Shown here piece by piece: positions 17,098 through 24,114 of a DNA stretch of 24,510 nucleotides. Under the pieces are notes generated by a model. It was not told the DNA's origin, searched no databases, and worked only from the letters and a program-made list of their open reading frames with translations. Position numbers and translations under genes: made by a program. The stretch lies in contig CAJUSJ010000059.1 of assembly GCA_910588865.1 (NCBI GenBank), positions 1 to 24,510 of the forward strand, read 5' to 3'. This DNA comes from an uncultured Lachnospiraceae bacterium. Its GTDB lineage: Bacteria > Bacillota > Clostridia > Lachnospirales > Lachnospiraceae. Every line of letters begins with the position of its first letter. The stretch's first letter is position 1.

Positions 17098-17213
17098 TTG
17101 TCCACATTATCCACAGTGGAAAATCCACAAGGCTTCTCCAAAGTTATCCACATTAAAAACCATTGATTTTCGGCAAAAAGAAGTTATACACAAAGTTATC
17201 CACATTATCCACA
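17098..17213 (+). promoter_or_regulatory. Cluster of DnaA boxes between secA and hpf
   Basis: The exact consensus TTATCCACA occurs at 17107-17115, 17144-17152, 17196-17204 and 17205-17213. TTATACACA (17184-17192) also fits TTATNCACA, and TTGTCCACA (17098-17106) is one base off. All point the same way. Two pairs abut with no gap (17098/17107 and 17196/17205), and AAATCCACA at 17121 is a weaker relative. The surrounding gap is AT-rich. DnaA binds such 9-mers at oriC, at regulatory promoters and at titration sites. No dnaA, dnaN or other origin gene is in view. The cluster may be a DnaA-controlled region or titration locus, or less likely an origin. Confidence 0.8.
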
Positions 17214-17377
17214 TACTTCCTGGCCTGCTGTTTTCCCCTGTCCACAGGGCTTTTTGGCCTCTTATTTTTTGTTCAGAACTCATAAACTCCGCTTTTTCGA
17301 CAAGGTTTTTACGGCGGAAAGTCGATGAATTTCAGGAATAATTCTATGTAATTGTCAAAATATTATTCCAAATTTGA

Positions 17378-17406
17378 TTGAGTTTTTCGACTTCCTATGG
17401 TATACT
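17378..17406 (+). promoter_or_regulatory. Promoter of hpf (extended -10)
   Basis: On the plus strand TTGAGT (17378-17383), 17 bases, then TATACT (17401-17406) preceded by TGG, an extended -10. The leader to the ATG at 17437 is about 24 bases and contains AAGGAG. No sigma-B or sigma-H signature was recognised. Confidence 0.65.
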
Positions 17407-17436
17407 GAAACTATCTCAAAAGAAGGAGTTGATCAT

Positions 17437-17967
17437 ATGCGTTACACCATTACAGGAAGGAATATCGAAGTGACTCCGGGACTGCGGGACGCGGTTCAGG
17501 ACAAGCTGGGTAAGCTTGAGAAGTACTTCAGCTCAGACACAGAAGTGATCGTTACTCTGAGCGTTCAGAGAGAACTGCAGAAGATCGAGGTGACTATCCC
17601 GGTAAAAGGCAGCATCATCCGGGCCGAAGAGGCCAGCACTGACATGTACGTGTCCATCGACCTGGTGGAAGAGATCATAGAGCGTCAGATCAAAAAATAC
17701 AGAAAGAAACTCATCGACAGAAAGCAGTCCGCCCAGGCCTTCTCCGCGCTGTTTATGGAGGAGGAAGAGGAAGTCCACGAGGAAGAGATCCGCATTGAGA
17801 AGACCAAGCACTTTGATATGAAGCCCATGTATCCGGAGGATGCCTGCCTGGAGATGGAGCTGCTGGGACATAATTTCTACATGTTCCTCAACGCTGAGAC
17901 CGACCAGATGAGCGTGGTTTACAAGAGAAAGGGCAACACTTACGGTTTGATCGAGCCGGAGATGTAG
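17437..17967 (+). CDS. hpf: Long-form ribosome hibernation promoting factor
   Basis: This 176-residue protein binds idle 70S ribosomes and, in its long form, pairs them into 100S dimers. The N-terminal S30AE domain spans residues 1 to about 100 (MRYTITGRNIEVTPGLRDAV, with EASTDMYVSIDLV). A Glu-rich linker (EEEEEVHEEE) follows, and then the C-terminal dimerisation domain (KHFDMKPMYPEDACLEMELLGHNFYMFLN). The ATG at 17437 has AAGGAG eight bases upstream; the longer open frame starts inside the promoter and is rejected. A strong terminator follows 38 bases after the stop. Standing opposite secA is a common Firmicutes arrangement. Confidence 0.95.
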   Translation: MRYTITGRNIEVTPGLRDAVQDKLGKLEKYFSSDTEVIVTLSVQRELQKIEVTIPVKGSIIRAEEASTDMYVSIDLVEEIIERQIKKYRKKLIDRKQSAQAFSALFMEEEEEVHEEEIRIEKTKHFDMKPMYPEDACLEMELLGHNFYMFLNAETDQMSVVYKRKGNTYGLIEPEM

Positions 17968-18005
17968 TGATGACATAATGGTTCACCCCACTGGGTGAAA
18001 CAAGG

Positions 18006-18037
18006 CCCCCGGCCGCAAGCGGCAGCCGGGGGTTTTT
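18006..18037 (+). terminator. Intrinsic terminator after hpf, close to the next gene
   Basis: CCCCCGGC (18006-18013) pairs with GCCGGGGG (18025-18032) and five T follow. It ends only 23 bases before the ATG of the cyclase gene. That gene must therefore be reached by read-through or by a promoter within hpf, unless the hairpin works as an attenuator. A smaller inverted repeat (GTTCACCC/GGGTGAAAC) precedes it at about 17981-18001. Confidence 0.85.
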
Positions 18038-18060
18038 CGCAAGATCGAGGAGGACTTTTC

Positions 18061-18747
18061 ATGAGCGTATATCAGATGAACAACTTGAGAATCGTGGACC
18101 TGACCAAGACCTTGGACCCTGCCACCGAGACCAGGCGCTGCGGGCTCACCAGGTTCAACACCGGAGGCCCGATTCCGGACTACCACACCATCATGGATCT
18201 CACCAGCCACTTGGGGACCCACTGCGAATGTCCCTATCATCACGACGACAACTGGCCCAGCGTGGCGGATCTTCCCCTGACCACATTTCTCGGAAGAGCC
18301 ATCTATGTGGATTTCAAGGACACCGTGGCTCCCCGGACCCACATCACGGCCGGGGACCTGGACCGGGCCACTGCCGGAAAGCTTCGGGAAGGGGACATCG
18401 TGATCATCGATTCCGCCTACAAGCTCCCGCCTTTTACCTCCATGACCAACACGGCTGAGGACAAAAGGCTTCTGGTAGGGGAGGAGAGCGCGCTGTGGTT
18501 TCGGGATCACAAGGTGAAATGCGTGGGATTTGGGGACGGAGTCTCCATTGAGAGCAGCAATGAGGACGTGAAGCCCTTCCACGATATCCTTATGGCTGAG
18601 AATATCGTGTTTCTGGAAGTGCTCAAGAACTTAGAAGAGCTTAAAAGCCATGTCTTCTTTATGTCCTACTCCCCCCTTCCCATCAAAGGGCTGGACTCCT
18701 GCCCCATCCGGGCCTATGCCATTGAGGGGCTTGCGGAGTTTTCATAA
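18061..18747 (+). CDS. Cyclase / kynurenine-formamidase-like metal hydrolase
   Basis: This is a 228-residue protein of the cyclase family (PF04199 type), metal-dependent hydrolases that include bacterial kynurenine formamidase. The signature HxGTHxDxPxH appears as HLGTHCECPYH, with H50, H54 and H60 kept and Glu56 where Asp is usual. The start DLTKTLDP and the central GDIVIIDSAYK and PIKGLDSCP segments fit the fold. The substrate is unknown; no tryptophan-catabolism gene is nearby. The ATG at 18061 has GAGGAGG seven bases upstream. The 3' end overlaps the convergent trxB by 34 bases. Confidence 0.82.
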   Translation: MSVYQMNNLRIVDLTKTLDPATETRRCGLTRFNTGGPIPDYHTIMDLTSHLGTHCECPYHHDDNWPSVADLPLTTFLGRAIYVDFKDTVAPRTHITAGDLDRATAGKLREGDIVIIDSAYKLPPFTSMTNTAEDKRLLVGEESALWFRDHKVKCVGFGDGVSIESSNEDVKPFHDILMAENIVFLEVLKNLEELKSHVFFMSYSPLPIKGLDSCPIRAYAIEGLAEFS

Positions 18748-19781
18748 GGAATGTTTAAATCCGCCAGATACCGCTCCGCGGCCGTCACCCCGTTAGCTCC
18801 GTCCGCGGCGGCTGTGACGATCTGGCGGAGCATTTTTGTCCTCACATCTCCTGCGGCAAAGATCCCCGGAACCGAGGTCCTGGTGTCTTCCCCTGCCTTG
18901 ATGTATCCCTTCTCTGTGTCCACCAGGCCCTGAAAAATCTGGCTGTTGGGGGTGATTCCCACGGCGATAAAGACTCCCTGGACATTCAGCCCGGTTTCTT
19001 CTCCCGTGTTCTTGTTCTCAAGCCTCAGGCCCTCCACCTTCATCTCTCCCTGGATCTCCTTCACCACTGTGTCCCACAAAATCTGGATATTTTCCTGTCT
19101 GAATACGGTCTCCTGAAGGCTCTTGGCTCCCCTCAGCTCATCTCTGCGGTGAATCAAATACACTTTGCGGCACATCCGGGACAAAAAGATGGCATCCTCC
19201 AGGGCCACGTCTCCGCCGCCTACCACGGCCACGTCTCTATTTCTGAAAAAGGCTCCGTCGCAGGTGGCGCAGTAGGACACACCCATGCCGGCCAGCTTCT
19301 CCTCCCCGGGCACTTCCAGCTTCCGGTGGCGGGCACCTGTGGCGATGACGACCGCCCTGGCCTTGTAGGTGTTTTCCCCGCAGATCACATTTTTTATAAA
19401 ATCTTCTCCGTATGTCTCCGGCATCCTCTCATTTCCAGCCAGCTCCGCCGCCTTTAGAAGCTCTCCTCTTTCCTCGGTCTCCTCAAGGTTCCCGTCCCTT
19501 CTGGCCTGCCTGGCTCCCAATTCCACTCGTTCCACCTGGTCTGTGACAAACCGGACTCCCAGCTTATCCGCGTGCTCCCGAAACTTTGTTCCCAAGTCAA
19601 ATCCATTGATCCCGGGCAGGCCGGGATAATTGTCTACCTCGTATGTCGTCAGCACCTGGCCTCCGCTCATCATGTCTTTCTCGATCACCAGGGTATCCAG
19701 CCGGGCCCGCTGCGCGTAAATAGCCGCCGACAGGCCTGCCGGGCCTGAACCGATGATGATCAAATCGTATAGGTTCTCCAT
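18714..19781 (-). CDS. trxB: Thioredoxin reductase-like flavoprotein with insertion
   Basis: This NADPH-dependent FAD enzyme is expected to reduce thioredoxin. The FAD motif GSGPAGLSAA is at residues 11-20, the redox pair CATC at 171-174, the NADPH motif VVGGGDVALEDA after it, and the FAD-binding GIFAAGDVR near the C-terminus. At 355 residues it is about 40 longer than typical TrxB. The extra, highly charged stretch lies at residues ~91-127 (from RQARRDGNLEE onward), in the FAD domain before the KARAVVIATGA strand. The ATG at 19781 with GAGGTGG is preferred over a GTG five codons upstream. The 3' end overlaps the cyclase gene by 34 bases, with no terminator between. Confidence 0.92.
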   Translation of the reverse strand: MENLYDLIIIGSGPAGLSAAIYAQRARLDTLVIEKDMMSGGQVLTTYEVDNYPGLPGINGFDLGTKFREHADKLGVRFVTDQVERVELGARQARRDGNLEETEERGELLKAAELAGNERMPETYGEDFIKNVICGENTYKARAVVIATGARHRKLEVPGEEKLAGMGVSYCATCDGAFFRNRDVAVVGGGDVALEDAIFLSRMCRKVYLIHRRDELRGAKSLQETVFRQENIQILWDTVVKEIQGEMKVEGLRLENKNTGEETGLNVQGVFIAVGITPNSQIFQGLVDTEKGYIKAGEDTRTSVPGIFAAGDVRTKMLRQIVTAAADGANGVTAAERYLADLNIPYENSASPSMA

Positions 19782-19822
19782 AATCCGCCACCTCACTTCT
19801 AAAATTGAATAATTTTCTGTTC

Positions 19823-20122
19823 TTATAAATCATGATCCTTCAGCAGACCCAGACAGGCAAACATTCTCACCGCGTCCTTAATGCCAGCCATGTAGGAAAT
19901 ATCCGCGTAGCGGCTGCCACAAGACTTCGCGCAGGCAATATAATCATTTATCAAAATTCTTTCCTCGTCTGGCAAATCTAATCCTATAAACCGCTGTTCC
20001 AGCTCCCCCTCGTCCTCCATGTCCTTGAGGTATACCTGATCAGTCCTAACAAGCTCCTCCCGGCTGTGATCCATAAATTGCCCCATTCCCATATCCAGTA
20101 ATTTATCAATTAGTTGTTCCAT
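19823..20122 (-). CDS. Small hypothetical helical protein
   Basis: This is a 99-residue protein that I do not recognise with confidence. It is acidic and apparently all helical (MEQLIDKLLDMGMGQFM at the start, then a QRFIGLDLPDEERILINDYIACAKSC centre split by charged residues), with two cysteines close together near residues 64-68. It has no signal peptide or membrane segment. AAGGAGG stands seven bases before the ATG at 20122, an ideal start. It has its own promoter upstream and is divergent from the XRE regulator at 20406, which may control it. trxB starts 42 bases downstream on the same strand, so the two may be co-transcribed. Confidence 0.72.
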   Translation of the reverse strand: MEQLIDKLLDMGMGQFMDHSREELVRTDQVYLKDMEDEGELEQRFIGLDLPDEERILINDYIACAKSCGSRYADISYMAGIKDAVRMFACLGLLKDHDL

Positions 20123-20150
20123 GCTCCTTCCTCCTTATCTGATGTGTAAG

Positions 20151-20195
20151 AAATCTAATCTATTTTCTTATAAATTATACTTATATATTAGATTT
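20151..20195. promoter_or_regulatory. Inverted repeat over the promoter of the small gene
   Basis: AAATCTAAT (20151-20159) and ATTAGATTT (20187-20195) form a perfect 9-base inverted repeat separated by 27 AT-rich bases. The right arm overlaps the proposed -10 region at 20185-20190. Its place in the intergenic region shared with a divergent XRE gene makes it a candidate operator, though AT-rich sequence can give such matches by chance. Confidence 0.35.
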
Positions 20196-20214
20196 TTAAT
20201 GTTACAATTGTCAA
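20185..20214 (-). promoter_or_regulatory. Promoter of the small hypothetical gene
   Basis: On the minus strand perfect TTGACA (20209-20214), an 18-base spacer, then TAATAT (20185-20190). The leader is about 55 bases. The rest of the 283-base interval 20123-20405 is very AT-rich. It also holds a duplicated TTTTCGACA (about 20241-20261); the XRE promoter could not be fixed. Confidence 0.5.
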
Positions 20215-20405
20215 CTGTTTTCGTTTTACATTAATTACCACTTTTCGACATTTTTCGACAAATTAAAAACCGCCAGGACTGTTGGGGCATGAATTCGTAT
20301 GGCTGTGCAAGAAGTCTGAATATACTTTTTATATCTTATATTCCTATATTGTATTTCTTACACTATACCTGTACCAGAATCAAAACAGAAAAGTCGGGGG
20401 ATATT

Positions 20406-20642
20406 ATGGAAGAATGTAACTATGGCTATATAAAAATCAAGCTGGAGGAACTGCTCAAAGAAAAAGGCATGAGCAAAAATAAGCTGGCTCACAGGGCGGA
20501 AATGCAAAGAACCCAGATCAATAATTACTGTAAAAATGAGACCACAAGACTGGATACTGCCGTCTTAGCAAGAATCTGCGCGGCTCTGGATTGCAAAATT
20601 GAGGACCTGCTTGAATTTGTACCAGCTAAAGAAAAAAATTGA
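20406..20642 (+). CDS. XRE/Cro-CI family transcriptional regulator
   Basis: This 78-residue single-domain DNA-binding protein has the helix-turn-helix spanning roughly residues 12-70: KLEELLKEKGMSKNKLAHRA, then the recognition helix MQRTQINNYCKNET, then LDTAVLARICAALDCKIEDL. This is the Cro/CI layout of small stand-alone regulators. The ATG at 20406 follows GGGGGATATT; the longer frame upstream runs through the promoter region and is rejected. It is divergent from the small unknown gene, a likely target. A strong hairpin terminator follows two bases after the stop. Confidence 0.88.
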   Translation: MEECNYGYIKIKLEELLKEKGMSKNKLAHRAEMQRTQINNYCKNETTRLDTAVLARICAALDCKIEDLLEFVPAKEKN

Positions 20643-20643
20643 C

Positions 20644-20680
20644 AAACAGCTACTGGATCTGCGTATCCAGTAGCTGTTTT
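20644..20680 (+). terminator. Bidirectional terminator, XRE gene and flavin reductase
   Basis: AAACAGCTACTGGAT (20644-20658) pairs perfectly with ATCCAGTAGCTGTTT (20665-20679) around a six-base loop. On the plus strand TTTTCATTTT follows. On the minus strand TTTGTCAATTTTTTT follows, so the hairpin can serve both convergent genes. Confidence 0.88.
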
Positions 20681-20684
20681 CATT

Positions 20685-23138
20685 TTAGAGAGAAGGCTGT
20701 GCCGCAAAAGCCGCCGCGTTGGCCCCGGCCTCTCTTCCGGATGTAAAGGCCCACCCTTGAGCCGCGCCGCCGTATTTCACATACTCTTTCTTCTCTGTCA
20801 GGAGCACGCCGATGGTGTCGGTTCCCACCGCGTACAATCCCTCAATGGGAGTGGTTCCGTCCTCTTTCAGAACCCGCATCTGGGCATCCACATCCAGGCC
20901 GCCCGCGGTGCTGTAGCACCAGGAAGCGCCTTTCACCGCGTAGAACGGGCCTTCTTCGCCGATTCCCTTTTTATAATGAGCCTCACCTAAATCCGCTCCC
21001 TCTGGGCTGTAGATCCTGTCTGCTTTCTCGATCTCCCCGTTGGCCTCTCCGGTCTCACAGTAGGCGTTATATCCCTTTACGCTCTCAGCCAGCACAGCTC
21101 CTTCCACGCCGATCTGCTCTGCCAGCTCCTCAATGGTGTCGCCCTTGTAGACCAGCCCGTACTCTGCCGCCTTTTCAAGGACCTCATAGATCTCCGGTAT
21201 GGGAGTCCCTGTGGGAACGCCGCCCTGATTGATGAACAGTCCGGTACTCGCGTACTCAAATCCGTTTTCCTGTACATCCTTGATCCTCGCGTCAGACCAG
21301 ATGGAGTAGAACTCCGGCCCTGCCTTCCAGGGATCCATCATGGCCAGCCCGCTCTCGTCTGTAAAACGCTTTCCTTCCATGTTCACCGCCATGGTATCCG
21401 GGGACAATGCCATGACCATGGGGATATCGTTGAGAGACCATGTGGCTGTTCGGTGGGTCCACATGTCGGTCTGGCCTTCAATCTTATTGACCGGATAGTC
21501 ATGCATCAGCACCGGGATGCCACCAATGTGCACCATGGGCGGAACACTGATGTTGTAGGTCCCAGCCCCCGCCTCAAGAGCCATCTCAATGGTCTTTCCG
21601 TCATTCTGGGCACAGCCGTACAAATTCCACGAGCCTTTGATAGGATAGTAGTCATTGGTAAGATATTTCTCTTCCATGTCTGTGTTCCCGGCAAATCCGC
21701 CGCCTGCCAGGATCACCGCCTTGGCGCGGATGGTGTACTGGGTGCCGTCAGCTCCTTCCGCTTTCGCGCCAACCACTTTTCCGTCTTCTAAGATCAGTTG
21801 GGTTCCCTCTGTCTCCAGAAGGTATTTTCCTCCGATCTCCTCATAGGCATCCATCATCTTGTCAAAGAATCCCCCTACCACGGACTTGCTGGTTGTCTGG
21901 CCGTCAGACCCTATAAAACCCTCGCCGTAATAACACACCACTTCATAAGGGGTTCCAAATCCCGGCACTGGCTGGGCAAACTCAAATCCAAGATCCATCA
22001 GCCAGTCCAGGGTCTCGCCGGACTTGCCGATCATCACATCTATCAGCTCTTCCTTGGCATCTCCCTCTGTGTAGTTGAGCCAGTCCTCTTTAAATACATC
22101 CACATCCACATAATCGGATCCTTTTTGGGCCACCATGCTGGGTGGGTTCACTGCCATGGGGGAGCTGGTGAGAGCGGAAGTGCCTCCGTACTTGCCTGCC
22201 TTGTCAATGCCAAGAACACTCACCTTAGAGGCGTCATTTCCCGCCGCCTCATACTGGGCCTGGGCAGCACTCATCGCGGCCGCGAAACCGGAACCTCCCA
22301 TGCCGATCACCAGCACGTCGGTCTCCAGCTCCTCCTGGGCAGCGCTTACCGGTTCTTTCACATAAAACGCTTTCACATCCGACTCGGACCCTCCGGCTGC
22401 CACTATGGCCTCCACAACAGCGGCCTCAGCGGCTGTCTTAATGGCATTGCTGGAAACGGTTGCCCCGCAGATGGAATCCACGGTTACGGACTGGTTCTCA
22501 ATCATCCTGGGGATCATCAGGTCAATGGCTGACTGGAGCACCGTGGCTGTTTCCCCGTTGTCCGGATTCACTTCAATGGACTCAAGCTTGTCTTCACTGA
22601 CCGTGACGCTGACCTCAAGAAGCTCTGCCTTGGCAAAGCCCTGGGCCTGGGCTGTGTAGGTTCCGGGAACCATCTTCACGCTGACCTCCCCGCCAGCCTC
22701 ATCTCCCCTTGCCTGGGCTAAGGCTTCCCCGGCAGCGGTCTGTATGGCTTTGCTGGTAATGGTGGCCCCGGCGACCGCGTCCACCTCCTCACTCTGAGCG
22801 GACTTGATGGCCTCTGGAAGCTCCTCCACGGCTCTGCTGCCTATGCCGTCTGTCTCCTGGGCCCCCTCAATCACCACATCCGTGATGGACTCAGCGTCTA
22901 CGGTGATGGTCACGGTCACGTCGCCGCCAAAGCCCTGGGCTGTGGCTGTGTAGGTTCCCGGGATATAGGTTCCCCGCTCCGCCTCCTGGGTCTCGGTCTC
23001 CGCCTTGGTGGTCTCCAGCGTCTCCGTGGTCTCTGCCGGCGCTTCCGTGGAAGTAGCCGCTGGCTGTGAAGAACATCCGCTGACAGCCGTACAAACCGCC
23101 GCGGTCAGTCCCAGAAATGTGGAAATTCGTTTTCTCAT
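20685..23138 (-). CDS. Large lipoprotein flavin reductase with two FMN_bind domains
   Basis: This is an 817-residue exported fumarate-reductase-like flavoprotein. A signal peptide with Cys22 (AVSGC) is followed by a Thr/Glu-rich linker. FMN_bind domain 1 (about 60-142) ends in DAVAGATIT (120-128). Domain 2 (about 158-243) ends in DSICGATVS (221-229), with Ser rather than Thr at the flavinylation position. The FAD domain begins VLVIGMGGSGFAAA (275-288). Near the C-terminus GASWCYSTAGGLDVDAQMRVL replaces the HTMGG substrate loop of fumarate reductases, so the substrate probably differs. No haem motif is seen. ApbE, the flavin transferase, is not in view. The ATG at 23138 follows GGAGGAG; an upstream in-frame ATG lacks a site. 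A MerR-type promoter precedes it and the regulator lies immediately upstream. Confidence 0.88.
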   Translation of the reverse strand: MRKRISTFLGLTAAVCTAVSGCSSQPAATSTEAPAETTETLETTKAETETQEAERGTYIPGTYTATAQGFGGDVTVTITVDAESITDVVIEGAQETDGIGSRAVEELPEAIKSAQSEEVDAVAGATITSKAIQTAAGEALAQARGDEAGGEVSVKMVPGTYTAQAQGFAKAELLEVSVTVSEDKLESIEVNPDNGETATVLQSAIDLMIPRMIENQSVTVDSICGATVSSNAIKTAAEAAVVEAIVAAGGSESDVKAFYVKEPVSAAQEELETDVLVIGMGGSGFAAAMSAAQAQYEAAGNDASKVSVLGIDKAGKYGGTSALTSSPMAVNPPSMVAQKGSDYVDVDVFKEDWLNYTEGDAKEELIDVMIGKSGETLDWLMDLGFEFAQPVPGFGTPYEVVCYYGEGFIGSDGQTTSKSVVGGFFDKMMDAYEEIGGKYLLETEGTQLILEDGKVVGAKAEGADGTQYTIRAKAVILAGGGFAGNTDMEEKYLTNDYYPIKGSWNLYGCAQNDGKTIEMALEAGAGTYNISVPPMVHIGGIPVLMHDYPVNKIEGQTDMWTHRTATWSLNDIPMVMALSPDTMAVNMEGKRFTDESGLAMMDPWKAGPEFYSIWSDARIKDVQENGFEYASTGLFINQGGVPTGTPIPEIYEVLEKAAEYGLVYKGDTIEELAEQIGVEGAVLAESVKGYNAYCETGEANGEIEKADRIYSPEGADLGEAHYKKGIGEEGPFYAVKGASWCYSTAGGLDVDAQMRVLKEDGTTPIEGLYAVGTDTIGVLLTEKKEYVKYGGAAQGWAFTSGREAGANAAAFAAQPSL

Positions 23139-23199
23139 GACTCTCCTCCTCCTACCCTGTGTTTTCGTGGGCATGTTATTTTTTTATCAAGTCATAATC

Positions 23200-23230
23200 A
23201 TTATAAACCGTGTGGCAGCCACACGGTCAA
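23200..23230 (-). promoter_or_regulatory. MerR-type promoter and operator inside the regulator's 3' end
   Basis: On the minus strand TTGACC (23225-23230) and TATAAT (23200-23205) are 19 bases apart, the long spacing typical of MerR-activated promoters. The palindrome CCGTGTGGCTGCCACACGG (23208-23226; 9+1+9, perfect) fills the spacer. All of it lies in the last ten sense codons of the regulator gene (NLTVWLPHGL), and the -10 overlaps its TAA stop. The reductase ATG is 62 bases downstream of the -10. Confidence 0.82.
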
Positions 23231-24058
23231 GTTATTTTTTTCCTCCAACTCTCCCACCAGGACCCGGCATTTCAGAAGGTAGTGAACCTGATCCCTGGCC
23301 ACCTCCCTGCAGAACAGGCTCCCTATGATCCCTCCCTGGGGCCTTAAGCCTTCCCTGTCCACCTCTTCCAGAAGGGGACGAAAATCCTTCAAGCCAAGGT
23401 CAAAGGGCCTGTCTGTTACCAGAGACATGCACAGGCTGTCCATGGCCGGCATCTCCTCAAGCCCTTCCTTGTCTCTTAAGTCAATGAGCCCGAACCGCTC
23501 CTCCAAAAGACAGACGCCCAGCCTGGACTTAAGACAAGTTTCCCCGTCCCCATCTCGAAAGACCTGCCTCCAGTTTTCCGGCAGAGCGTAATCAATGGAA
23601 ATAGACACCATGGGAAATAGCTCCGCCAGCCTCCCGATCTGACGCTGGGCCGCTTCCCCGCTGTCGCAAAAAGCCCGGTATCCCGCCAGCCCCGGCTCTC
23701 TCGTCACTGTCTGGTGGCTCCTTAATTCCTGTTCCGTGTAGTGGCGGATCTCCCGGATCATGGCAAGCTGCTGTTCCAACTGAGCCATGGTCTTCTCAAG
23801 CTCCCCCTCCCTCTCCCGGAGGCGGCCGACAAAATGCTCCATGGACATGGTAGTATTCCATTTCTTTACTTCTTTCAGCGGGTTCCCCAGAGACGCCCCC
23901 AGACGGTAGAACCACAAATCAAGGATACTGTCCCTGTCGTACTTGCGGTATCCTTTTTCCGTGATCTCCTTTGGCCTTATAAGTCCGATATCCACATAGT
24001 GGCGCAGGGTCTCTGGTGTGATCCCCGCGTTTTTACAAAGTTGGCTTTTGGTGTACAT
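23201..24058 (-). CDS. MerR-family transcriptional regulator
   Basis: This 285-residue regulator has the N-terminal MerR winged helix-turn-helix at residues 1-70: MYTKSQLCKNAGITPETLRH, then DIGLIRPKEITEKGYRKYDR. A linker coiled coil spans about 75-115 (EREGELEKTMAQLEQQLAMI). The C-terminal ~170 residues resemble a GyrI/BmrR-like small-molecule-binding domain, which is inference from layout. No metal-binding Cys pattern is evident. The ATG at 24058 has GAGGG six bases upstream. The gene ends inside the promoter of the flavin reductase, its likely target. Its own promoter lies next to a repeat array resembling an insertion-sequence end. Confidence 0.88.
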   Translation of the reverse strand: MYTKSQLCKNAGITPETLRHYVDIGLIRPKEITEKGYRKYDRDSILDLWFYRLGASLGNPLKEVKKWNTTMSMEHFVGRLREREGELEKTMAQLEQQLAMIREIRHYTEQELRSHQTVTREPGLAGYRAFCDSGEAAQRQIGRLAELFPMVSISIDYALPENWRQVFRDGDGETCLKSRLGVCLLEERFGLIDLRDKEGLEEMPAMDSLCMSLVTDRPFDLGLKDFRPLLEEVDREGLRPQGGIIGSLFCREVARDQVHYLLKCRVLVGELEEKNNLTVWLPHGL

Positions 24059-24114
24059 GTTGTCCCTCAATCCATTTCTCCTAATATGCCGCGATAACCT
24101 TACAGATCCCATCC

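Noticed and set aside
17227..17249. CCCTGTCCACAGGG plus T-run as a plus-strand terminator
   Set aside because: The stem is only five bases and no plus-strand gene lies upstream of it.
16915..17436. Calling this interval the chromosomal origin oriC
   Set aside because: DnaA boxes are dense, but dnaA, dnaN, rpmH and gyrase genes are absent and gene polarity does not diverge consistently to the right. Kept only as a DnaA-box cluster.
21798..22532. 244-codon plus-strand open frame opposite the large flavin reductase
   Set aside because: It is the antisense shadow of a clear flavoprotein gene, with no motif and no ribosome binding site.
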